This document shows positions 58,901 through 64,000 of a stretch of DNA of 64,000 nucleotides, one piece after another (position 1 is the first letter of the stretch; the number at the start of each line of letters is the position of its first letter). Under the pieces are notes generated by a model that was not told the origin of the DNA, did no database searches, and was given only the letters and a program-made list of their open reading frames with translations. The stretch is from positions 55,532,001 through 55,596,000 of the forward strand of contig NC_064834.1 of NCBI RefSeq assembly GCF_024166365.1, written 5' to 3'. The translations under genes were made by a program, and so were the position numbers. The stretch is from Elephas maximus indicus. Its lineage: Eukaryota; Chordata; Mammalia; Proboscidea; Elephantidae.

Positions 58901-58990
58901 CACTTTGTCTTCCGCCAGTAAGTTGTCATAGTGCTCCTTGTACATATCGAGGTCTTCTTTAGCATTCCGGACAGCCTCTGAAGTCTGGAT
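43768..58990 (-). CDS. CFAP43: CFAP43, cilia- and flagella-associated protein 43 (C-terminal 409 codons, 9 exons; 5' part outside window)
   Basis: Nine minus-strand exons splice in one open frame: 58904-58990, 58054-58142, 56156-56369, 54847-54959, 53670-53829, 48005-48169, 44928-45008, 44145-44298, 43768-43934 (1230 nt, 409 residues plus TAA). All junctions are GT-AG with matching phases. The protein is charged and almost wholly helical/coiled-coil, as expected for the C-terminal part of CFAP43 (about 1665 residues in human). Recognisable blocks are [55 protein letters not shown] and a terminal RTFPALVPM. The N-terminal WD repeats must lie beyond 64000. From family knowledge: CFAP43 is an axonemal protein of the tether complex near the inner dynein arms; loss causes sperm flagellum defects and has been linked to hydrocephalus. 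The convergent position next to SFR1 supports the call. Confidence 0.93.
44145..44298 (-). CDS. CFAP43: CFAP43 exon ([17 protein letters not shown])
   Basis: The acceptor is AAAAATTCCAG|ACCCAC, with a weak pyrimidine tract, and the donor is G|GTAAGC. It encodes [20 protein letters not shown] and the conserved [19 protein letters not shown], and leaves one base (G). No other AG lies close upstream, and the phase fits both neighbours. Confidence 0.9.
44416..44478 (+). repeat. L2 LINE 3' end in CFAP43 intron
   Basis: 'cagcacctggcataatgcct', 'gcacatagtaggcactcaca' and 'ttatttgttgaaagacagaa' are the well-known L2 3' terminus. Confidence 0.8.
44928..45008 (-). CDS. CFAP43: CFAP43 exon ([10 protein letters not shown])
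   Basis: The acceptor is TTTTTTCTCCCAAAG|TTCCTA and the donor AAG|GTAAGT. Its 27 codons encode [20 protein letters not shown] and TIAVLDK. Both ends are phase 0 and both splice sites are strong. Confidence 0.93.
45220..46560 (+). repeat. Ancient mammal-wide repeat, long copy in CFAP43 intron, split by an AfroSINE
   Basis: Starts 'cattcactcatgcattcatt', then 'ggagatgacatttaaaccag', 'ggagcaaaggcacagaggta', 'ttcaaaaatgacaaaaactt', and after the SINE 'agagaccactagatttcaca'. It is the longest copy of the type also at 2650 and 19200. Confidence 0.5.
46269..46436 (-). repeat. AfroSINE (antisense) with target duplication
   Basis: 'aaacccaacccaaacccatt' to 'acgccaccagagtttcc'. 'ataaaagcc' occurs immediately before and after. 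Confidence 0.92.
46590..47965 (+). mobile_element. L1 3' end (sense) split by an LTR-like repeat
   Basis: 46590-46870 ('tgtccattaacggatggaca') and 47540-47965 ('ataatggaatattattcgtc', 'tacatggatgaaccttaaaa', 'attatgctgagtgaagtacg', 'ttaaaacggttaaaatggca' type sequence) are consecutive parts of an old L1 3' end. The LTR-like repeat at about 46880-47380 lies between them. The right end reaches to within about 40 bp of a CFAP43 exon. Confidence 0.75.
46880..47380 (+). mobile_element. LTR-like repeat nested in L1
   Basis: Opens 'ggggttatgtgtcaacttgg' and near its end has 'acaaccacatgagccattta', the same landmarks as the element at 42322-42893. It is noncoding. The exact right border is unclear. 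Confidence 0.55.
48005..48169 (-). CDS. CFAP43: CFAP43 exon ([15 protein letters not shown])
   Basis: The acceptor is CTTTTTTTAAG|GCTCAA and the donor AAG|GTAAGC. Its 55 codons include [20 protein letters not shown] and [20 protein letters not shown] and end FFSRDRQK. It is phase 0 at both ends and strongly charged coiled coil. Confidence 0.94.
48170..49060. other. CFAP43 intron; purine-rich low-complexity run
   Basis: 48538-48655 is a (GGAA)n/(GAAA)-like purine stretch. The minus ORFs across it are low-complexity artefacts. The rest is unrecognised. Confidence 0.6.
49066..49290 (+). mobile_element. MER5A-like hAT DNA transposon
   Basis: 'tcgttctcaactggggagaa', 'ggagacatttttgacatgac', 'agaggccagggatgctgtta' and the mirrored end 'gctgagattgagaaacacgc' follow MER5A order. 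A C-rich expansion lies at 49088-49112. Confidence 0.82.
49719..49887 (+). repeat. AfroSINE in CFAP43 intron, perfect 11-bp duplication
   Basis: 'gaaacactggtggcatagtg' to 'gtgggtttggttttggttta'. 'aattatctata' flanks it at 49708-49718 and 49888-49898. Confidence 0.94.
50070..52190 (+). mobile_element. L1 ORF2 region (sense), interrupted by a hAT element
   Basis: Ordered L1 ORF2 landmarks: 'tttttctcaagctcatatga', 'cacattctgggccatgaaac', 'ggttctttgaaaagatcaat', after the hAT 'aatggaccaattctttgaaa', then 'catgaacatagatgcagaaa' and 'gaccgtattgatagatgcag'. Frames are heavily broken. Confidence 0.8.
50773..51261 (+). mobile_element. Nonautonomous hAT-type DNA transposon nested in L1
   Basis: Terminal inverted repeats 'cagtggcatcactaggg' (left) and the reverse complement of the right end, 'cagtggagtcactatga', agree at 12 of 17 positions. 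The 8-bp flanks GATCCTAT and AATCCCAT (6 of 8 equal) fit a hAT target duplication. L1 ORF2 sequence continues across. At 489 bp it has no transposase. Confidence 0.78.
52191..53370 (+). mobile_element. Second L1 (sense): ORF1-like part then start of ORF2
   Basis: 'gacaggctcatcattatgct', 'gagaacagaatattcaagag', 'acatcacgttcaaactgctg' and 'gcagacctgcacttcattta' match L1M ORF1 and its 3' flank; 53010-53370 returns to early ORF2-like sequence. Because ORF1 follows ORF2 of the preceding piece, this is a separate copy. A GA-rich run lies at 52733-52788. Confidence 0.65.
53670..53829 (-). CDS. CFAP43: CFAP43 exon ([11 protein letters not shown])
   Basis: The acceptor is ATTTTTTAG|ATTACAGG and the donor CGG|GTAATT. 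It encodes [20 protein letters not shown] then [20 protein letters not shown] and [13 protein letters not shown]. The first base completes Leu from the previous exon and it leaves in phase 0. Sequence 3' of it in transcription direction is an intron of about 5.5 kb filled by L1 and hAT insertions. Confidence 0.94.
54847..54959 (-). CDS. CFAP43: CFAP43 exon ([12 protein letters not shown])
   Basis: The acceptor is GGTTCCTTCAG|GTAAAG. The donor is ATCCT|GTAATT, which lies directly at an apparent stop (CTG TAA); splicing removes it. It encodes [20 protein letters not shown] and [17 protein letters not shown], a heptad-patterned coiled coil, and leaves CT to be completed by the next exon. Confidence 0.92.
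55611..55949 (+). mobile_element. Nonautonomous hAT-type DNA transposon in CFAP43 intron
   Basis: TIRs 'cagtgctgtccaa' and (reverse complement of the right end) 'ctatgctgtccaa'. The 8-bp flanks gtctacca and ctctacaa agree at 6 of 8. Internal 'atttcaacatgtaatcaata' and 'gtggctagtggctaccacat' are familiar from a common mammalian MER element. Confidence 0.82.
56156..56369 (-). CDS. CFAP43: CFAP43 exon ([17 protein letters not shown])
   Basis: The acceptor is ATACCAG|GATTCA and the donor AAA|GTATGC. The 214-nt exon encodes 71 complete codons, including [40 protein letters not shown] and MKVENEQK. The W and the conserved PEGLD motif suggest a short folded segment between coiled coils. It leaves in phase 0. 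Confidence 0.94.
56392..56610 (-). other. Unassigned ORF in a CFAP43 intron
   Basis: A minus-strand frame (about 56392-56610) encodes [20 protein letters not shown] and further protein-like sequence, with several CpGs in an otherwise AT-rich intron. The neighbouring CFAP43 exons (58054-58142 and 56156-56369) join in phase without it, and no good donor is present. The opposite strand is open too and ends in an A15 tract at 56643-56657, so a plus-strand retrocopy is another possibility. I do not recognise the product. Confidence 0.25.
56660..58050. other. CFAP43 intron, MIR-like piece otherwise unrecognised
   Basis: 56940-57070 is MIR-like ('atgaggaaaatgaggttctg', 'gagctaggatttaactcctc'). A C-rich stretch lies at 56808-56842. 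ORFs on both strands are unremarkable. Confidence 0.45.
58054..58142 (-). CDS. CFAP43: CFAP43 exon ([10 protein letters not shown])
   Basis: The acceptor is GTCCTCTAG|GTTCTT and the donor CCAAG|GTTTGT. It encodes [20 protein letters not shown] then LYKLFKRRP and leaves two bases (AG). These join the G of the next exon to make Arg. This phase match shows that the next real exon is at 56369 and that the ORF at 56392-56598 is skipped. Confidence 0.9.
58410..58659 (+). mobile_element. hAT-type DNA transposon remnant
   Basis: The ends mirror each other: 'cactgtttctcaaactttta' at the left and 'tgaagtttgaaaagcact' at the right. 'tgacccactaatgggatcca' lies inside, as in Charlie-type MER elements. 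No coding capacity. Confidence 0.65.
58904..58990 (-). CDS. CFAP43: CFAP43 exon, first in window (29 codons)
   Basis: On the minus strand the acceptor is TTGTAG|ATCCAG and the donor AAA|GTGAGT. It encodes [20 protein letters not shown] and NLLAEDK, is phase 0 at both ends, and looks like coiled coil. The preceding exon is not visible between 58990 and 64000, where an RTE LINE and LTRs have been inserted. Confidence 0.88.
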
Positions 58991-59342
58991 CTACAATTAC
59001 ACCAGCAAGAGCTGATTGCAATTACAGACTTTTTACTACAAACAAAAGTATTGGGTGGGGATGCCAAAAAGAACAAGGAATTTCCTAGCACAAGATAGAT
59101 GTCAGTGAAGTATCTACTACAGACAACATTTACAGAAGAAAGTAATCCAATTGGAGACTGAAAGAACAAGCATCCAAACACTTGTTTCTAGGTATAACAG
59201 CTCTGTATGTGACTGTGTGCCTTGGAGCATGTCCTATTCTTGGCAGGGCATTGTGGCATAATGAAAACACACAGGCTGGGAGTCACATGGACCTGAGTTG
59301 TATATACAGTAGACTGAATGCACTATACAAACAGACAACTGT

Positions 59343-62300
59343 TGTTGTTAGGTGCTGTCAAGTCAGTTCTGACTCAAGAGCGACCCAATGTACTGCCAGG
59401 TCCTGCGCCATCCTCAGAATGATTATTATGCTTGAGTCTATTGTTGCTGTCACTGTGTCATTAGTGTCTGCTCTCTCTGTCCGCTCTGGGGAAGGTCCTT
59501 GTCATCAATCTTTCCCTGGTTGAGGAGCTTCTCAGTGCAGGGACCCCAGGTCCAAAGGACACACTATGCTTCTGGTGCTTCTTTCTTGGTGGTATGAGGT
59601 TTCCCATGTCTCTCTGCTCACTTGTCTCTTTTATATCTCAAAAGAGATTGACTTAAAACACAACCTAATCTTGTAGATTGACCTGCCTCATTAATATAAC
59701 TGCATCTCATCTTGCCTCACTAACATCATAGACATCATTTACAACACAAAGGAAAATCACATCAGATGACAAAATTTTAGACAATCATACAATACCGGGA
59801 ATCATGGCCTAGCCAAGCTGACACACATTTTGGGGAGCACAATTCAATCCTCTTTTTTTGATGACCCTCTACTTTACCAAGCATGATGTCCTTCTCAAGG
59901 GACTGGTCTCTCCTGATAACTTGTCCAAAGTACATGAGATGAAGTCCGCCATCCTTACTCCCGAGGAGCACTCTGGCTGTACGTCTTCCAAGACAGATTT
60001 GTTCATTCTTCTGGCAGCCCATGGTATACTTAATATTTTTCACCAGCACCATATTTCAAAGGGATCAATTCTTCAGTCTTCCTTATTCATTGTCTGGTTT
60101 TCACGTGCATATAAGGGGATTGAAAATACCATGGCTTGGTTAAGGGCACCTTAGTCCTCAAAGCGGCATCTTTACTTTTTAACACTTTAGAGGTCTTTTG
60201 TCTTTTGCAGATGCGTCCAATTCAATTTATCATTTGATTTCTTGACTGCTGCTTTCATGGGTGTTGACTGTGCACCCAAGTAAAGTGAAATCCTTGCCAC
60301 CTTCAATACTTTCTATCGTGATGTTGGTTCTTGGTCCAGTTGTGAGGGTTTTTGTTTTCATTATGTTGAGGTGCAATTCATACTGAAGGCTGTGGTTTTT
60401 GATCTTCATCAGTAAGTGCTTCAAGTCCTCTTCACTTTCAGCAAGCAAAGTTGTGTCATCAACATAAAACAGGTTGTTAATGAGTCTTCCTCCAATCCTG
60501 ATGCTGCCATCTTCTTCATATAGTTCAACCCTGACACACACCTTTCCTGACTTTAAACCACTGAGTATGCCTCTTGTTCAATGTACAGGTTTTTCATGTG
60601 CACAATTAAATGTTCTAGAATTCTCATTCTTGTCAATCTTATCCATAACTTAGTATGGTCCACACAATCACATGCCTTTGGGTACCCAATAAAAACATAG
60701 GTAAACCTCTTTCTGGTATTCTCTGCTTTTAGTCAAGATCCATCTGAAATCAGCAATGATATCCCTCATTCTACATCCTCTTCTGAATCCAGTTTGAATT
60801 CCTGGATGTGCCCTGTCGATGTACTGCTGCAACCAGCTTTAAATGATCTTCAGCAAAATTTTACTTGTGTGTGATGTTATTCGATAATTTCCACATTCTG
60901 TTGGATCATCTTTCTTTAGAATGGGTACAAATATGGATCTCTTCCAGTCCATTGGCCAGGCAGCTGTCTTCCAAATTTCTTAGCGTAGATGAATGGGTGC
61001 TTCCAGCGCTGCATCCATTTGTTGAAACACCTCAATTGGTATTCCATCATTTCCTGGAGCCTTGTTTTTTGCCAATGCCTTCAGTGCAGCTTCAGTATCA
61101 TTGGTTCTTGATCATACGTTACCTCCCGAAATGGTTGAACGCTGACCAATTCTTTTTGGTACAGTGATTTGTGTATTCCCTCCATCTTCTTTTGATGCTT
61201 TCTGGGTCGTTCAGTATTTTCCCCACAGAATCCTTCAACATAGCAACTTGAGGCTTGAATTTCTCCTTCAGTTCTTTCAGTTTGAAAAATGCCAAGCGTG
61301 TTCTTCCCTTTTGGCTTTCTAATTCCAGGTCTTTGCACATTCCATTATAATACTTTGTCTTCTTGAGCTGGCTTATGAAATCTGCTATCCATCTCTTTTA
61401 CTTCATCGTTTCTTCCATTCACTTTAGCTACTCTCCATTCAAGAGCAAGTTTCAGGGTCTCTTCCGAGATTCATTTTGGTCTTTTCTTTCTTTCTGGTCT
61501 TTTGACAACCTTTTGCTTTCTTCATGCATGATGTTCTTGATGTCATTTCGCAACTTGTCTGGTCTTTAGTCATTAGTGTTCAATGCATCAACTCTATTCT
61601 TGAGATGGTCTCTAATTTCAGGTGGCATATACTCAAGGTCATATTTTGGCTCTTGTGTACTTGCTCTAATTTTCTTCAGCTTCAACTTGAACCTGCGTAG
61701 GAGCAATTGATGGTGTATTCCACAGTTGCCCCCGGCCTTGTTCTGACTGATGACATTGAGCTTTTCTATCTTCTCTTTCCACAGATGTAGTCAATTTGAT
61801 TCCTCTGTAATCCATCTGGCGAGACCCATGTTCATAGTCACTGTTTATGTTGTTTAAAAAAGGTATTTGCAGTGAAGAAGTCGTTAGTTTTGCAAAATTC
61901 TATCATGCTATCTCCAGTGTCATTTCTATCACCAAGGCCATATTTTCCAACTACTATTCCTTCTTCTTTGTTTCCCACTTTTGTATTCCAATCACCAGTA
62001 ATTATCAATGTATCTGGATTGCATGTTTGATCAATTTCAGCCTGCAGAAGTTGGCAAAAATTTTCTATTTCTTCATCTTTGGCCTTAGTGGCTGGTACGT
62101 AAATTTGAACAATAGTCGTGTTAACTGGTCTTCCTCGTAGGCATAGGGATATTATCTTATCACTGACAGCATTGTACTTTAGGATAGATCTTGAAACCTT
62201 CTTTTTGTCAATGAATGCTATGCCATTCCTCTTCAGTTTGTCATTCCCTGCATAGTAGACCATAGGATTGTCTGGGTCAAAATGGCCAATACTAGTCCAT

Positions 62301-62795
62301 CTCAGCTCACTAATGCCTAGGATATCAATCTTTATTTGTTCCATTTCATTTTTGATGACTTCCAATTTTCCAGATTCATACTTTGTACATTCCATTTTCT
62401 GATTACTAATGGATGTTTGCAGCTGTTTCTTCTCATTTTGAGTCATGCCACATAAGCAAATGAAGGTCACAAAAGCTTGACTCTATCCACGTCATTAAGG
62501 TTGACTCTATTTTGAGGAGGCAGCTCTTTCTCAGTTGTATTTTAAGTGCCTTCCAACCTGAGGGGCTCATCTCCTGGCACCATTTCAAACAATGTTCTGC
62601 TGCTATTCATAACATTTTCACCGGCCAGTGGTTTCAGAAGTAGGTTACCTTCTTCCTAGTATTTCTTAGTCTGGAAGCTCCACTGAATCCTGTCTACCAC
62701 GGATGACCCTGCTAGGATTTGAAATACCACTGGCATAACTTCCAGCATCACAGCAACATGGAAGCTACCTCGGTAGGACAAACGGACAGATGAGT
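59343..62795 (-). mobile_element. RTE LINE, near full-length, antisense, with a nested LTR
   Basis: The 3' end (reversed tail 'gttgttaggtgctgtcaagt') is at the left and the 5' end ('ggaagctacctcggtaggac' region) at the right. The endonuclease frame 61838-62470 (210 codons) shows APE-type motifs: ILGISELRWT, YVPATKAKDEEIENFCQLLQ and LIITGDWNTKVGNKEEG. The RT region at 60230-60541 reads FYVDDTTLLAESEEDLKHLL, so the YADD position is YVDD. Frameshifts and stops separate these blocks. The LTR at 59462-59848 has removed about 20 bp near the 3' end. It lies in the CFAP43 intron antisense relative to its own copying, that is, in the same direction as CFAP43 transcription. Confidence 0.92.
59462..59848 (-). 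mobile_element. MaLR/ERVL-type LTR piece inserted in RTE
   Basis: 'ggttgaggagcttctcagtg', 'aaaagagattgacttaaaac' and 'acacacattttggggagcac' match the antisense LTRs at 5011 and 15906. The LTR lacks the ~120 bp at its own 3' end. It is noncoding. Confidence 0.72.
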
Positions 62796-63272
62796 GGTGA
62801 AACAGACAATAGTCAGACCATATATACAACTCTGACCCACAACCTCTGTAGCTACCAGTATGGGAAGCCAAACCACAACCTCGGAGGCAATCAGCCCCAA
62901 ACAGTCAGAAATTGGTCAATAATGGCCATCTTCCTTAACTTTTGCCCCTGCTTCCAATGCATTATCAACCAGATAAAGCTAAATATGCTCTCCAAACCAA
63001 TCACATAGGATGCAACACTTCTAGTTAACCTGCGTCTAGCTTCCCCAACCCAACAAACACCAACCAGGGTGTGCCTGAAGCCCTCCCCTCCCCCCCCCTT
63101 TTTTTTAACTATAAAGCTTTACCACTCCCTTGCTTGCCTTTGAGTCTCTGCCAGATGCAAATGATAGTGGCTAACTCCTTTGCTATATAGCAAGTTCTGG
63201 CTAAAAAACCTTTTTATCCTCATTTGGATGGTCTTTGTTTCTTTCCAGTTCCAATCTGTGCACTGTCACATC
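62796..63272 (+). mobile_element. Probable solo LTR of ERV type
   Basis: The segment begins just past the RTE 5' end. It has a C-rich run then TTTTT, a TATA-like 'aactataaagctttacc' at 63108-63124, the pyrimidine-rich 'cttgcctttgagtctctgcc', and ends 'ctttccagttccaatctgtg' with TG...CA at the terminus. These are features of an ERV LTR. No retroviral gene is present next to it. The family is not identified. Confidence 0.5.
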
Positions 63273-63412
63273 GAGTGGGTGATTTGGGCATATTACCCAT
63301 CCTCTGTAAGATGCTCTCTTCATCTGTGAAAGAAATCTAATACTTTGCAGGGTTGTTATGAGTAGGGTTATATTTAGAAGATGCTTTGTATATGCCGTTT
63401 AACAGACTCTTA

Positions 63413-63508
63413 AAACCAAACCAAACCCATTGTCTTCGAGTCGATTCATATTCATAGTGACCCTATAGGCCAGAGTAGAACACTTCACCACTGTGCCACC
63501 AGGGCTCC
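63413..63508 (-). repeat. AfroSINE (antisense) with internal deletion and perfect 13-bp duplication
   Basis: The tail half 'aaaccaaacccattgtcttc' jumps to the head 'accactgtgccaccagggct', with about 70-80 bp missing from the middle. 'taacagactctta' flanks it at 63400-63412 and 63509-63521. Confidence 0.92.
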
Positions 63509-63519
63509 TAACAGACTCT

Positions 63520-64000
63520 TAGCAAATACTAAATGCGTATGTCACATATGATACATTAATTCATGCATTCACAAATGTCCTTTATTAATACTACCAATAA
63601 AAGCTGACATGTGTTGAGATGTATTATGTGACAAACATTTTTCATTCATTGTCTCTTTAAAGAATCATGTCTTTCATGCTCATATTTAGATAGAATTTTT
63701 CTGAATATGGAAATATTTTTCATTCTATAAGCTAACCCATTCACTACCCTTGCTTACATGTTTAGTAACCGTAGGGCACCAAATGGTCCAGGGAGAACAA
63801 TATTCCCTAAAGAAGAGCTTGGAAACAACTTAAAAGGTTATATGCCTTGTCTAAGATCTCACAGCCAGTTAGGAGGTTAAAAGCTGTGATTTCAACCACG
63901 AAGATATATGGCCTCATTTTATACATCACATGTCATAGGAAAGTTACATGTCTCTTCTTTTTATTGGTGTAGAAATATATATAACACATTTGACAATCTA
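63520..64000. other. CFAP43 intron, MIR-like remnant
   Basis: 63600-63900 carries MIR-like order ('atgtattatgtgacaaacat', 'ccttgtctaagatctcacag', 'ccagttaggaggttaaaagc'). No further CFAP43 exon was found up to the window edge. Confidence 0.4.

Noticed and set aside
58900-59181. Minus ORF of 93 codons overlapping a CFAP43 exon
   Set aside because: It is in a different frame from the conserved exon 58904-58990 and has no protein character.

Overview
This is nuclear DNA of a placental mammal and almost certainly of an afrotherian; an elephant or a close relative such as a manatee fits best. The clade call rests on dense tRNA-derived SINEs with the AfroSINE head ('ccctggtggcgtagtggtta') and tail ('ctatgagtcggaattgactc'), several copies of a BovB-like RTE LINE, and an L1 3' end of a kind I know from elephant sequence. 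Ancient mammal-wide repeats (MIR, L2, MER5A-like, L1M) lie beneath these. The species call is inference.

Two protein-coding genes can be reconstructed exon by exon. SFR1 (SWI5-RAD51 recombination partner) is complete on the + strand: four coding exons at 31299-31311, 32033-32151, 33367-33777 and 34916-35107 give a 244-residue protein with GT-AG introns and consistent phases. Its first exon sits in a CpG island with GC and CCAAT boxes, and an RFX-type X-box lies about 0.9 kb upstream. CFAP43 (axonemal, WD-repeat plus coiled coil) is on the - strand. Only its last nine coding exons are present (58990 down to 43768); they join in one frame of 409 residues plus stop. The WD-repeat part lies beyond the right edge. 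The genes are convergent, matching the SFR1-CFAP43 arrangement I know from human chromosome 10q; the gap is widened here by an inserted RTE LINE of about 3.4 kb.

Layout. 1-31 kb is intergenic: ancient repeats (1-4 kb), a nested antisense L1/LTR/RTE/SINE mosaic (4.8-9.5 kb), RTE fragments (10.7-11.7, 21.8-23.0, 24.4-25.5 kb), antisense L1 with SINEs (13.4-16.5 kb), an LTR (18.6-19.1 kb), a decayed tRNA-Leu(CAG) copy (27.4 kb), then largely unannotated sequence to the SFR1 promoter. 31.3-35.4 kb is SFR1. 35.4-43.7 kb is intergenic, with SINEs, LTR-like sequence and the RTE copy. 43.7-59.0 kb is CFAP43, whose introns carry an ancient repeat, L1 pieces and hAT-type DNA transposons. 59.3-62.8 kb is a near full-length antisense RTE broken by an LTR, followed by an ERV-type LTR and more SINE and MIR sequence.

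I found no operon, CRISPR array, phage or clearly new biological system. The points most worth a second look are the 21-bp-arm hairpin in an antisense L1, the tRNA-Leu(CAG) relic with a downstream T-run, the X-box upstream of SFR1, two short ORFs I cannot assign, and the nested insertions that order the repeats in time.
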